DNA of 64,000 nt from Streptomyces sp. TLI_105 (GTDB taxonomy: Bacteria > Actinomycetota > Actinomycetes > Streptomycetales > Streptomycetaceae), in contig NZ_FNSM01000001.1 in the NCBI RefSeq assembly GCF_900105415.1, positions 682,001-746,000 of the forward strand, given 5' to 3'. Positions 10,384 through 23,039 of the stretch are shown here, piece by piece (positions within the stretch are counted from its first letter, which is position 1; each line of letters begins with the position of its first letter). The notes beneath the pieces were generated by a model that saw nothing but the letters and a program-made list of their open reading frames with translations, was not told the DNA's origin and made no database searches. The position numbers and the translations under genes are program-made.

Positions 10384-11235
10384 TCACGCCCCTCTCGCCG
10401 GCTCCTCGGCCAGGAACTCCTCCACCACGGAGTTGAAGGCCGGCGGATTCTCCAGGAAGGGGAAGTGCGAGCTCGCCACGTCGGAGGCGAAGACGTGCAG
10501 GCGTGCGCCGGGAATCCGCTCGGCGACGAAGCGCTGCGAGTCGGGGTGCACATGGCTTCCCTCACAGCCGATCACCAGGGTCGGCACATCGATCCGGGGA
10601 AGCACGTCGCGCCAGTCCTGCGCGCAGTGGTCGAAGAGCAGCGGTACGCCGACGTGGGCGGGTGTCGACCTGATCTCCTCGGCGACGAAGGCCAGCACCT
10701 CGGGGTCGGGCTCGCCGGAGAACATGCCGCGCACGAAGTCGGCGAGGACCGTGTCGCCCTCGGGACCCGCGAGGGCCGCGCCCAGGTACAACAGCCCCGA
10801 CACGTCGAAGATGGCGCCGGAGTCCCGCTGTTCCCGCTCGGTCATCCACGGCACGGCTGCGACCGCCGCGGGCTGGTCGACGGCGACGAAGCGCCGGATC
10901 CGTCCGGCCCCGTACTGGTCGATGAAGCTCCACCACACCGAGACGCCCATGGACCAGCCCAGTGCGTCGAATCGGTCGAGACCGAGGTGGTCGACGAGTT
11001 CGAGCACGTCGCGGGAGAGCCGGGCGATGCGGTAGCCGTGACGCGGTTTGCCGGACTTGCCGTGGCCGCGGAGGTCGACGGTGACGATGCGACGAGCGGG
11101 CGCAAGACCCTCGACCTGGTGGCGGAACATCGCCTGCGTCTGCCCCCAGCCGTGCAGCATCACCAGCGGGACGCCCTCTCCGCCGGTGTCCTGGTACGCG
11201 AGCCGCGCGCCGTCCGTCGTGATCAGTTCTTTCAT
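10384..11235 (-). CDS. Alpha/beta hydrolase
   Basis: A 283-residue alpha/beta hydrolase. The oxyanion region is LHGWGQTQ, DLRGHGKS is followed by a nucleophile elbow GWSMG with Ser95, and the His is in SSHFPFLENP. It belongs to the broad haloperoxidase/epoxide hydrolase-like group; the substrate cannot be read from sequence. The ATG at 11235 is preferred over one at 11289 because GGGGAAAGG lies just before it and the usual N-terminus begins here. It is first in a three-gene set with the AraC-type regulator and the Ser-less hydrolase. The upstream 138 bp separate it from the PucR-type gene. Confidence 0.85.
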   Translation of the reverse strand: MKELITTDGARLAYQDTGGEGVPLVMLHGWGQTQAMFRHQVEGLAPARRIVTVDLRGHGKSGKPRHGYRIARLSRDVLELVDHLGLDRFDALGWSMGVSVWWSFIDQYGAGRIRRFVAVDQPAAVAAVPWMTEREQRDSGAIFDVSGLLYLGAALAGPEGDTVLADFVRGMFSGEPDPEVLAFVAEEIRSTPAHVGVPLLFDHCAQDWRDVLPRIDVPTLVIGCEGSHVHPDSQRFVAERIPGARLHVFASDVASSHFPFLENPPAFNSVVEEFLAEEPARGA

Positions 11236-11373
11236 GACCTTTCCCCTGGTCAGAGGCGGTGCATCATCCCCGCCCGTCCCGAACATCATCGAATGGGGCC
11301 CGCCGCCCGCACCACCGCGAGCTGTAGGAATCGGGCCGCGGATCCTCCTCGCTTTGTCGAAGCGAGTCCGGGG

Positions 11374-12621
11374 TCACGGGGCCCCGTCCGCGCCCGGAGC
11401 GAGGAGTTCCTCGATCCTGAGGCCGAGGTGCAGGGTGAGCCGGTGGGCGCCGTCGTCGAGGTCGAGTCCGGTCGACTCCTGGATCTGACGCAGGCGGTAG
11501 TAGAGCGAAGTGCGGTGGATTCCCAGCGTGTCCGCGGTCCTGGGAATCGATCCCGCGTGTTCGAGGAAGCAGCGCAGGGTGTCCCGCAGGCGGTCTCCGC
11601 CATGAGCCTCGCTCAGGGTGCGGAGCGGCTTCGGGACCAGGGAGGCGTTCAGGGCGTGCTCGGGGAGCTGGAGCAGCACGGCGAGTTCCCCGAGCAGCTC
11701 CCAGTCACCGATGCTCTTCAGGGTGGGCAGTCGGCGTGCCGCGCGTGCCGCCACGAGCGCCTGCTCGTACGACGTCCAGGCGTCGTCCAGGCCGGGGTGC
11801 CGGCCGCCGACGCCGATCACGGGGTCCGCCGACGGGTCCAGGAAGGTGCGGAGTTCGCCGAGGATGCGGGCGGACTGGGCGGCGACCTCGTCCGGGCCGG
11901 GCGGCCGGTCACGGAGCTGGAGCAGCATCGCCCGCTCCTTGCCGATCGCGATGAGGCCCTGGGCGGAGCGCGTCTGCCGGAAACCCTCCAGCGCCGCCCA
12001 CAGGGCCGCCTCGGACTGCCGGACGAGTTCCGTCCCGCAGTTCAGCTGGACGACGGTGACCAGGACGTGTTCCGCCGCCCCGAGCAGCCCGAGCTCCTTG
12101 CCGTGGCGACGCGCGGTGGTGCGTGCGGCGACGTCGGCGCCGACGAGTGCGAGGGCCAGGTCCCGTTCGTCGGTCTTCCGGGTGTCGGCGGCGATGTGTT
12201 CTCCGTACATCTGGGCCGACATGGCGTCCGCTGCCAGGGCGATGGCGGCGGTCTCCTCCTTCTCCAGCTTCTTCTCCGGCACGACCACCACGAGCAGTCC
12301 GAGGAGGTGCCCGTGCTCGCGCAGCGGCACGACGTAGCGGGGCAGCAGTCCGAGATCGTCACGGCCGTCGATGAACCCGGGTCTGGACCACCGGGTCACG
12401 CCCTGGGCGAGGACGTAGCGGATGGCGGCGTTGTCGGCGCGGCCCTGCAGCAGGGTGCCGATGCGCACCGGGTCCTCGTCGCCGAAGTGGCGGCTCGTGC
12501 AGACCATGCGGACCAGCGGGTCGTCGACGGCGACGGACCGGCCGAGCCGCTCCGCGAGCTCGTCGACGAGTGCCTGGAGCTCGGGGCTGCCGGGGCGGGC
12601 TCGCTGGAGCCTTGCGGTCAT
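11374..12621 (-). CDS. PucR-family transcriptional regulator
   Basis: A 415-residue regulator of the PucR/CdaR type. A GAF-like sensor region fills the N-terminal half (RYVVPLREHGHLLGLLVVVVP), then a GGDEF-related central domain, and a C-terminal HTH of the HTH_30 class (TADTLGIHRTSLYYRLRQIQESTGLDLDD). Such regulators often control purine, amine or ester catabolism. The ATG at 12621 follows AGAGAGGAA. The upstream region holds nested inverted repeats (12638-12682) that could be its own operator. The target may be the hydrolase set starting at 11235, 138 bp downstream on the same strand; this is inference. Confidence 0.87.
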   Translation of the reverse strand: MTARLQRARPGSPELQALVDELAERLGRSVAVDDPLVRMVCTSRHFGDEDPVRIGTLLQGRADNAAIRYVLAQGVTRWSRPGFIDGRDDLGLLPRYVVPLREHGHLLGLLVVVVPEKKLEKEETAAIALAADAMSAQMYGEHIAADTRKTDERDLALALVGADVAARTTARRHGKELGLLGAAEHVLVTVVQLNCGTELVRQSEAALWAALEGFRQTRSAQGLIAIGKERAMLLQLRDRPPGPDEVAAQSARILGELRTFLDPSADPVIGVGGRHPGLDDAWTSYEQALVAARAARRLPTLKSIGDWELLGELAVLLQLPEHALNASLVPKPLRTLSEAHGGDRLRDTLRCFLEHAGSIPRTADTLGIHRTSLYYRLRQIQESTGLDLDDGAHRLTLHLGLRIEELLAPGADGAP

Positions 12622-12637
12622 GCGCTGTTCCTCTCTC

Positions 12638-12682
12638 GATCAACTCTTCCCCGCGGACTTCTGCATTCCGCGGTTCTTGATC
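12638..12682. promoter_or_regulatory. Nested inverted repeats upstream of the PucR-type gene
   Basis: GATCAA (12638-12643) pairs with TTGATC (12677-12682), and CCGCGG (12651-12656) with CCGCGG (12668-12673), both centred on the same point. The whole lies 17-61 bp upstream of the ATG at 12621. It could be an autoregulatory operator or a leader hairpin. Confidence 0.4.
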
Positions 12683-12758
12683 AGTCTGAGGAAACGACGA
12701 CGTCGGCACATCGCATGAATCGTCCATTGCCACGACGCCCACATGGGATACGAAGCGA

Positions 12759-15593
12759 CTACTCTCCGTCGTCACGATGCCTGACCAGCCGGGTCAGCTC
12801 GGTTCGCGAGGTGACGTCCAGCTTGGTGAAGGCCCGACGCAGGTGCGAGCTCACCGTGTGCGGTGAGAGGGAGAGGTGCTCGGCCGCCTGCTGGTTGGTC
12901 AGTCCTCGGGCCACGAGCCGTACCACCCGTAGCTCCGCGGCCGTCAACTCGGGCCATGCATCGGAGAGTCCGGCCGCCGAGGGCCGGCGGCGGACACCGG
13001 CGGTCCTCAGGCGCCGCCGCACCCGTGCGACGTCCCGTTCGGCGCCCGCTCGCGCATAGAGCGCGAGGGCCGTCTCGAAGTACGGCACGGCCTCGGACCT
13101 GCGGGTGGCCGCCAGCTTGCGTCCGGCGTCCTCCAGCGCCGACGCCCGGGCCAGTACCCGGGGGCAGTCCTCGTACAGCCGGACGGCCCGTACGAGAGGG
13201 GCGAGGTCGTTGTCGAGGAGCCCCCGGGCGTGCGCGGCGGTGGCGGCGAGGAACGGGAGGTCCGGATTGAGCACGGCTCGCTTCTCGGCCATGGCGACCG
13301 CCTGTGCTGCCCGTTCGTGCCTGCCTGCGCGCAGCGCCATACGGACGAGCACCGGGGCGTCGGCGGGGTCGATCAGGCCGGCGTAGGCGGGACGGTCCGC
13401 GGCCGGTGACGTCATCACCGCGTCGAGTTCGGCCATGGCGCGGTCGGGCCGGCCCTCGAAGTCGGCCATCAGCGCCAGCATCCAGGTGCCGAAGTGCCGG
13501 ACGACGGGTGCGCCGTCGCTCCGCATGCGCCGCGCCTCCGCCGCGTACGCTTCCGCGGTCTGCCGGTCGTCGGTGTGGAGGGCGACGCGCAGCATCACGT
13601 ACCGGAGCGTGACGTCGGCGAGGTTGCCCGGGCCGGGATCGTCGGTCGCCGGGGACGCGGCTTCGGCGTCGGCCCGGGCGTCCGACAGCCGTCCGGTCTC
13701 CAGGAGGATGCGGGTGCGGGTCATGAGCCACATGCGGGTGGCGGCCGTCCGGCCCTGCTCCCTGGTGATCCGGATGCCCTCCTCCGCGACGGCGAGCGCC
13801 TCCGCGGTGCGTCCGGTGGTGTTCGACAGGAGGGCGTGCCACAAGGCCTCCGGCACCCACAGCGAGGTGCTGACGCCCAGGGCGTCGGCCAGCGCGGCGG
13901 ACCGCTCGGCCTGCCGGAACGCCTCGGTCAGGTCCATGCGGTGGAAGCTCACCGCCGAGCGGACCGTCGTCAGCGTGGCCTCGGCGGTGCGGTCCCCCGC
14001 TGTGGCCGCGGTCTCCCACGCCTCCGCGGCGACCTGCTCGGCCGCCGCGTGCTCGCCCGACATCGACAGGCCGACGGCGAGCATGGCGAGCAGCCGTCCC
14101 CTCGCGGTCACGGAGATCCCGGGCAGTTCCGCCCCGGCGCGGGCCTGCCGAACGGCCTCGGAGAAGTCGAACTGTACGGCGAGGCGTGTCAGGGCGAGGC
14201 GTATGAGCGCCTCGTCCTCGGGTCCGAGGCCGCCGGCCGCCAGGGCGGCGGCTCCCAGCTCACGCGCCCGGGCGGCCCGGCCCGTCTGCCAGAGCAGCGG
14301 GATCGTCTCGGCGATGATCCGCGGCCGCTCCGGAGCGTCCGCCGTGGTGAGTTCCAGGGCCTTGAGGCTGCGCTCCGCTGCGGGCCCGGGGGCGGTGGCC
14401 GCGAGTTCCGCCGCTTCGGTACGCAGCCGGTCGGCCTCCGCGGCGTCCCCCGGCGCCGCCCTCTCCGCCTCCGCGGCATCAGCCGGTGCTCTCCCCGGCG
14501 GCAGCCCGGCGGCCTGACGGCTCAGGGCCTGACGCAGGGGCAGGGGGAGGCCGGCCTCCACCGCCTCGCGGATCAGGTCGTGGCGGAAGGCGAGGTGATC
14601 GCCGCTCTCGGCGAGCAGATCGGCGTCGAGGGATTCCCGCACGGCTGTGATGAGCGCCGCCGAGGACCTGCCGAGCAGTTCGGCAAGCAGCGCGACGGTG
14701 ACCGTGCCGCCCACGGCGGCCGCCGTCTGCACCAGCTCCCGCGCCTCGTCGGACAACTGGCCGAGGCGGCGCGCGACAGAGGGGAGTCCTCGTGGGGCGG
14801 GGGGTCCTGCCGACAGCCCGGCCGTGCCGTTCTCGATCGTCACCGCCTCCTCCCGCAGCGAGCCGAGCAGCTCGACCAGCAGCTGGGGGACCCCCTCGGC
14901 ACGGTGGACGAGACGGAGGACGTCCGGGTCGGGAGGGGCGCCCAGGACGTCCTCGGTGATCCGCGCGACCGCCCGGTCCCCCAGTGCTCCGAGGACCAGC
15001 TCGCGTGCGCCCGCCTGACGGATCCTGTCCAGGGTCGTGCGCACCCCGGACGGCACGCTGCCGGCGCGCACGGCGACCAGCCACAGGATCGGGTGCGGCG
15101 AGAGTCCCGCCGCGAGGGTGTGGAACGTGAGAAGGGTCAGGTCGTCGCACCACTGGAGGTCGTCGAGGACGACGAGCAGGGGCCCGTTCCGAGCTGCCTC
15201 CCGCAGGCGGTCCCCCAGCTCCTGAAGCAGCCAGAACCGCTGGCCGGGTGTGGTGGCGAGGTCCCGGAGGCGTTGGGCGCCCGACAGCGGTTCCTCGCCG
15301 GAGAGTACGCCTTCGAGGAGCGGGCCGAACGGTACGAACTGTTCGTCGGGGTCCGCCGCCCCCTCGAACACCCGCGTCCCGCGCCCCCTCGCGGCCGCCG
15401 CGGCCTCGGCGAGGATCCTGGACCTGCCGATTCCGGCGGGACCCTCGACGCGGACGATCCCGCCTTCGCCCCGGCCGAGCGCGTCGAGCCGCTCCTCGAT
15501 GAACGCCAGTTCGGCGTCCCTGCCCCGGAGGGGTGTCCGTACGCTGTGGAGCTCCTCGGGCACGGTCCTTGTCGTCACTCGGTTCACGCTCAT
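12759..15593 (-). CDS. LAL-type LuxR-family regulator (altered Walker A)
   Basis: A 944-residue LAL (large ATP-binding LuxR) protein. The AAA/STAND ATPase domain begins near LRGRDAELAFIEERL, a long helical-repeat region follows, and a LuxR HTH ends the protein (LTAAELRVVRLVARGLTNQQAAEHLSLSPHTVSSHL). The Walker A reads GPAGIGRS: the Lys that normally contacts the phosphates is Arg (codon AGG). Walker B is LLVVLDDLQW. The ATG at 15593 has no clear ribosome binding site, and TGGTTCA repeats lie just upstream, so the message may have a very short leader. The target is unknown; it lies 60 bp downstream of the flavin monooxygenase operon on the same strand. Confidence 0.86.
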   Translation of the reverse strand: MSVNRVTTRTVPEELHSVRTPLRGRDAELAFIEERLDALGRGEGGIVRVEGPAGIGRSRILAEAAAAARGRGTRVFEGAADPDEQFVPFGPLLEGVLSGEEPLSGAQRLRDLATTPGQRFWLLQELGDRLREAARNGPLLVVLDDLQWCDDLTLLTFHTLAAGLSPHPILWLVAVRAGSVPSGVRTTLDRIRQAGARELVLGALGDRAVARITEDVLGAPPDPDVLRLVHRAEGVPQLLVELLGSLREEAVTIENGTAGLSAGPPAPRGLPSVARRLGQLSDEARELVQTAAAVGGTVTVALLAELLGRSSAALITAVRESLDADLLAESGDHLAFRHDLIREAVEAGLPLPLRQALSRQAAGLPPGRAPADAAEAERAAPGDAAEADRLRTEAAELAATAPGPAAERSLKALELTTADAPERPRIIAETIPLLWQTGRAARARELGAAALAAGGLGPEDEALIRLALTRLAVQFDFSEAVRQARAGAELPGISVTARGRLLAMLAVGLSMSGEHAAAEQVAAEAWETAATAGDRTAEATLTTVRSAVSFHRMDLTEAFRQAERSAALADALGVSTSLWVPEALWHALLSNTTGRTAEALAVAEEGIRITREQGRTAATRMWLMTRTRILLETGRLSDARADAEAASPATDDPGPGNLADVTLRYVMLRVALHTDDRQTAEAYAAEARRMRSDGAPVVRHFGTWMLALMADFEGRPDRAMAELDAVMTSPAADRPAYAGLIDPADAPVLVRMALRAGRHERAAQAVAMAEKRAVLNPDLPFLAATAAHARGLLDNDLAPLVRAVRLYEDCPRVLARASALEDAGRKLAATRRSEAVPYFETALALYARAGAERDVARVRRRLRTAGVRRRPSAAGLSDAWPELTAAELRVVRLVARGLTNQQAAEHLSLSPHTVSSHLRRAFTKLDVTSRTELTRLVRHRDDGE

Positions 15594-15653
15594 ACGGCGG
15601 AACAGTATGAACCATGTGAACCACACCGCCCTCGCCCGGCCCGGGGACCCGGA

Positions 15654-16268
15654 TCAGTCGAAGCGCAGGTCGGCGAGTTGCCGTTCGAGGACGGTGACGT
15701 CGTCCTCGGGCTCCTCCCCGACCGGGCGCGCCGCCATGAGCGCGGCGAGCTCGGCGCCCGCGCGGCGGACGCGGCCGGGCAGGCCGTCGGTGTACTCGTC
15801 CCCACCCGAGCCCCAGTCCTCGGAGGCCGCGAACACGGCGGTGGGGACGACGACGGCGCGGAGGTAGGCGAAGAGCGGGCGCACGGCGTGCTCCAGGACC
15901 AGGGAGTGGCGGGCGGTTCCGCCCGTCGCGGCGGTCAGGACCGGCTTCCCGGTGAGGGCGTCCGGGTCGATCACGTCGAAGAAGGACTTGAAGAGACCGC
16001 TGTAGGACGCCGCGAACACGGGAGTCACGACGATCAGGCCGTCGGCCGCGGTCACCGCGTCGATCGCGGCGCTCAGTCGCGGAGGGGGAAATCCGGTCAC
16101 GAGGTGGTTGGCGATGTCGCCGGCCAGTTCGCGCAGCTCCACGACCTCGGTGGACGCCTCGTGGCCCCGGGCGGTGAGTCCGTCGCGGGTGGACTCGGCC
16201 AGCCGGTCCGCGAGCAGGCGGGTGGAGGAGGGGGTGCTGAGGCCTGCGGAGACGACGGTCAGCTTCAC
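15654..16268 (-). CDS. NADPH-dependent FMN reductase (CE1759-type)
   Basis: A 204-residue flavodoxin-fold FMN reductase. SAGLSTPSSTRLLA near the N-terminus binds the FMN phosphate; VTPVFAASYSGLFKSFFD and LTAATGGTARHSL follow. It would supply reduced FMN to the luciferase-like monooxygenase encoded just upstream. The start is GTG at 16268, which overlaps the stop of the monooxygenase gene as GTGA, so translation is coupled. The pair matches the two-gene arrangement known in actinobacteria as CE1758 (oxidoreductase) and CE1759 (reductase). Substrate unknown. Confidence 0.88.
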   Translation of the reverse strand: MKLTVVSAGLSTPSSTRLLADRLAESTRDGLTARGHEASTEVVELRELAGDIANHLVTGFPPPRLSAAIDAVTAADGLIVVTPVFAASYSGLFKSFFDVIDPDALTGKPVLTAATGGTARHSLVLEHAVRPLFAYLRAVVVPTAVFAASEDWGSGGDEYTDGLPGRVRRAGAELAALMAARPVGEEPEDDVTVLERQLADLRFD

Positions 16269-17350
16269 GCGGCGGACACCTCCCGGGCGGCTCGGAGGGA
16301 CGCGTGCGTGGGGGCCTCCGGCACGTCGGCCGAACGTCCCTCGGTGAATTCCCGCCGCAGTACGGGCACGACCTCTTCGCCGAGGATGTCGAGCTGTTCC
16401 AGGACGGTCTTCAGGGGCAGGCCCGCGTGGTCCATGAGGAACAGCTGGCGCTGGTAGTCGCCGACGGTCTCCCGGAACGACAGGGTCCGATCGATGACCT
16501 GCTGGGGAGAGCCCACCGTCAGCGGGGTCTGCTCGGTGAAGTCCTCCAGCGACGGGCCGTGGCCGTACACCGGTGCGTTGTCGAAGTAGGGCCGGAACTC
16601 CCGTACGGCGTCCTGGGAGTTCTTGCGCATGAAGACCTGTCCGCCCAGGCCGACGATCGCGTCCTCCGGCCGGCCGTGGCCGTGGTGCGCGAACCGGCGC
16701 CGGTACAGCTGCACCATGCGCCGGGTGTGGTCGGCCGGCCAGAAGATGTTGTTGTGGAAGAAGCCGTCGCCGTAGAACGCGGCCTGCTCCGCGATCTCGG
16801 GGGACCTGATGGATCCGTGCCAGACGAAGGGCGGGACGCCGTCCAGGGGCCGCGGTGTCGAGGTGAAGGCCTGGAGCGGCGTACGGAACGTGCCCTCCCA
16901 GTCCACGACGTCCTCGCGCCACAGCCGGCGCAGCAGCGCGTAGTTCTCCTTGGCGAGGTTGACGCCCTGGCGGATGTCCTGTCCGAACCACGGGTAGACG
17001 GGGCCGGTGTTGCCGCGGCCCAGCATGAGGTCGACCCGGCCGTCGGCCAGGTGCTGGAGCACCGCGTAGTCCTCGGCGATCTTCACCGGGTCGTTGGTGG
17101 TGATCAGCGTCGTGGACGTGGACAGGATCAGCTTCTCGGTGCGGGCCGCGACGTAGCCGAGCATGGTGGTCGGCGACGACGGTACGAACGGCGGGTTGTG
17201 GTGCTCGCCGGTCGCGAAGACGTCCAGGCCGACCTCCTCGGCCTTGAGCGCGATGGCGACCATCGCCTTGATGCGCTCGTGCTCGGTCGGGGTGCGGCCG
17301 GTGGTGGGGTCGGGGGTCACGTCCCCGACGGTGAAGATGCCGAACTGCAT
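16265..17350 (-). CDS. LLM-class flavin-dependent oxidoreductase (CE1758-type)
   Basis: A 361-residue luciferase-like (bacterial luciferase/alkanal monooxygenase fold) oxidoreductase. Visible signatures are MQFGIFTVGD at the start, GEHHNPPFVPSSPTTMLGYVA, and LGRGNTGPVYPWFG. It uses reduced FMN, presumably from the coupled reductase (4-nt overlap downstream). The ATG at 17350 follows AGGAGAGCAG. A 14-bp hairpin upstream separates it from hydrolase copy 2. The oxidised substrate is unknown. The reductase pairing is the main support for the subfamily. Confidence 0.88.
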   Translation of the reverse strand: MQFGIFTVGDVTPDPTTGRTPTEHERIKAMVAIALKAEEVGLDVFATGEHHNPPFVPSSPTTMLGYVAARTEKLILSTSTTLITTNDPVKIAEDYAVLQHLADGRVDLMLGRGNTGPVYPWFGQDIRQGVNLAKENYALLRRLWREDVVDWEGTFRTPLQAFTSTPRPLDGVPPFVWHGSIRSPEIAEQAAFYGDGFFHNNIFWPADHTRRMVQLYRRRFAHHGHGRPEDAIVGLGGQVFMRKNSQDAVREFRPYFDNAPVYGHGPSLEDFTEQTPLTVGSPQQVIDRTLSFRETVGDYQRQLFLMDHAGLPLKTVLEQLDILGEEVVPVLRREFTEGRSADVPEAPTHASLRAAREVSAA

Positions 17351-17413
17351 GGGGTGTCTGCTCTCCTGAGCTCGTCCGGGTCCCTCGCCGGGGAGCCGGG
17401 GGGAACCGGGGAG

Positions 17414-17446
17414 CCGGGTGACGCCGGGAGCTCCGGCGTCACCCGG
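17414..17446. terminator. Hairpin terminator after hydrolase copy 2
   Basis: CCGGGTGACGCCGG (17414-17427) and its exact complement (17433-17446) form a 14-bp perfect stem with a 5-nt loop. It follows the hydrolase stop at 17467 on the minus strand and precedes the monooxygenase start at 17350, so it separates the two units. Confidence 0.8.
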
Positions 17447-17464
17447 CGGGGGTCAGTGGTGCGG

Positions 17465-21189
<3,725 letters not shown>

Positions 21190-21193
<4 letters not shown>

Positions 21194-22077
21194 CCCTTGA
21201 CCGATCCGGCGAGCAGTCCCCGTGCGAAGTGCCGCCGGAGGGAGAAGAAGACGAGCAGCGGGACGAGCGCCGCCACGAAGGCTCCGGCGGTGAGCCGCTG
21301 CCACTCGTTGCCGTAGGTCCCGGCCAGGCTCGCCAGTCTGACCGTCATCGGCGCGGTCTCGGCCGTTCCGCCGGACAGCGTCAGGGCCACGAGGAGGTCG
21401 TTCCACACCCAGACGAACTGGATGACGGCGAAGCTGACCAGGGCCGGGCGGGCCAGCGGCAGCACGACCCGGAGCAGCAGGATCCCGTGCGACGCGCCGT
21501 CGACGCGGGCGGCCTCCATCAGGTCCCGGGGCAGCCCTGCCAGGAAGTTGTGCAGCAGGAACACCGCGAACGGCAGCGCGAAGACCGTGTGGGCGAACCA
21601 GACCTGGCCGAACCGCGCGGGACCGGTGAGGTGCCACGCGGGCAGGAACAACCAGCCCTGGGAGAAGAGCTTCAGGAGAGGGACGAGCGCCATCTGGAGC
21701 GGCACGACCTGGAGCGCGAAGATGCCGACGACGAGCGCGTCGCGCCCCCTGAAGTCGATCCAGGCCAGGGCGTACGCCGCGAAGAAGGCCAGGACGAGCG
21801 GGAACAGCACCGAGGGAACGGTGATGACGACGGAGTTGACGAAGTGCTCCGCGAGCCGCCCCGATCCGTTCCCGCCGCCGGACAGCACCTCGCCGTAGTT
21901 GTCGAGCGTGAGGTGCGGCGTACCGAACACGGTCCACCAGCCCGTCGTCTTGATCTCCTCCTCGGGACGGAACGAGGAGAGCAGGAGACCGAGGGTCGGT
22001 GTCGTCCAGAGGACCGCGATCACCACGGCGACCGACGTGAAGGCGCGGGAGGCCAGCCGCTCCCGGACGCCGTTCAC
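21190..22077 (-). CDS. Carbohydrate ABC transporter permease (MalG-like)
   Basis: A 295-residue inner-membrane permease with about six transmembrane segments. The cytoplasmic EAA loop that docks the ATPase reads EAARVDGASHGILLLRVVLPLARPAL. The GTG at 22077 overlaps the preceding permease stop as GTGA, and its own stop overlaps the LAL regulator start. No ATPase gene is present in the operon; in Streptomyces such CUT1 importers commonly share the distant MsiK ATPase. An alpha-glucoside or similar oligosaccharide is a likely cargo, but this cannot be read directly. Confidence 0.9.
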
Positions 22078-23039
22078 CCCGTCCTCCGCCGCGCCCGGAC
22101 CTGGTGGGCGACGAAGGGGGTGACGAGGAGGAAGAGGAGCACGGCGAGCGCCGCGCCGCGGCCCGTCTCGTCGTAGCGGAAGGCCTGGTCGTACATCTCG
22201 TGGGCGATGACGCCCGTGTCGAACTGTCCGCCGGTCGTCGTCTTGACGATGTCGAAGGCCTTGAAGGTGCCGATCGCCTGGGCGAGGAGCACGACGAGCA
22301 GCGTGGGCCTGATCGACGGCAGGGTGATCCGCCGGAAGATCTGCCGGGGGGACGCACCGTCGAGCAGGGCGGCCTCGGTCAGCTCGGCGGGTACGCCCCT
22401 GATCGCGCCGGCCAGCAGAACGGCCGCGAAGCCCGCCTGGGTCCACACCATCGCCACGATGAGGAACAGGACGTTCCAGGGGGAGTCCACGAGCCATTGC
22501 CGCGGTTCGCCGCCGAACGCGACGACGAGCTCGTTCAGCAGCCCGATCTGCCCGGCCTCCGCGGGACGGTAGGCGTAGACGAACTTCCAGACGACACCCG
22601 CGCCGACGAAGGAGATCGCCATCGGCATCAGCACGAGGGACAGCGCGAACGCCCTGAACCGCGACCGTGCGACGGCCGCCGCGTACAGCAGACCGACCGC
22701 GGTCGCCGTCAGCGGCACGAGCACCACCCACGCCAGGGTGTTGCGCAGCGCCACCAGCGACCGGTGGTCGGTGAACATCCACACGTAGTTGTCGAAGCCG
22801 GCCCACGTGTCTCCCCCGCTGCCGGTGAACGACAGCACCAGAGTGCGCAGACCGGGCAGGAGAAGGCCGACCGTGAGCAGCAGCAGCGTCGGGGCCAGCA
22901 GGATCAGGGCCGCGGCCCTCCTCCGTACCGGTCCCCGGTGCAGTGCGAGCAGGACCAGGGCGACCACCGCCGCGAAGGCGGCGACGCCCTGGAACAGGTA
23001 CAGCAGCTTGGTCTGCTGGGCGACGGCGTCGAACGACAT
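22074..23039 (-). CDS. Carbohydrate ABC transporter permease (MalF-like)
   Basis: A 321-residue permease of the CUT1 family with about seven hydrophobic segments. The N-terminal helix is LLYLFQGVAAFAAVVALVLL, and the EAA loop reads EAALLDGASPRQIFRRITLPSIRP. The ATG at 23039 shares one base with the stop of the binding-protein gene (TGATG), and the 3' end overlaps the second permease, so the three transporter genes are translationally coupled. It forms the membrane channel with the MalG-like partner. Confidence 0.9.
   Translation of the reverse strand: MSFDAVAQQTKLLYLFQGVAAFAAVVALVLLALHRGPVRRRAAALILLAPTLLLLTVGLLLPGLRTLVLSFTGSGGDTWAGFDNYVWMFTDHRSLVALRNTLAWVVLVPLTATAVGLLYAAAVARSRFRAFALSLVLMPMAISFVGAGVVWKFVYAYRPAEAGQIGLLNELVVAFGGEPRQWLVDSPWNVLFLIVAMVWTQAGFAAVLLAGAIRGVPAELTEAALLDGASPRQIFRRITLPSIRPTLLVVLLAQAIGTFKAFDIVKTTTGGQFDTGVIAHEMYDQAFRYDETGRGAALAVLLFLLVTPFVAHQVRARRRTG

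Noticed and set aside
9390..10565. Extension of the Ser-less hydrolase frame upstream to 10565
   Set aside because: The open frame continues antisense or out of frame through the AraC-type gene, but that part is not protein-like; the real start is at 9389.
10357..13059. 900-codon plus-strand frame across several minus-strand genes
   Set aside because: It spans the hydrolase, PucR and LAL genes in antisense and its translation has no family motif; a codon-bias artefact.
13494..16457. 987-codon plus-strand frame
   Set aside because: Antisense to the LAL regulator and FMN reductase; the Arg/Gly-rich translation carries no domain.
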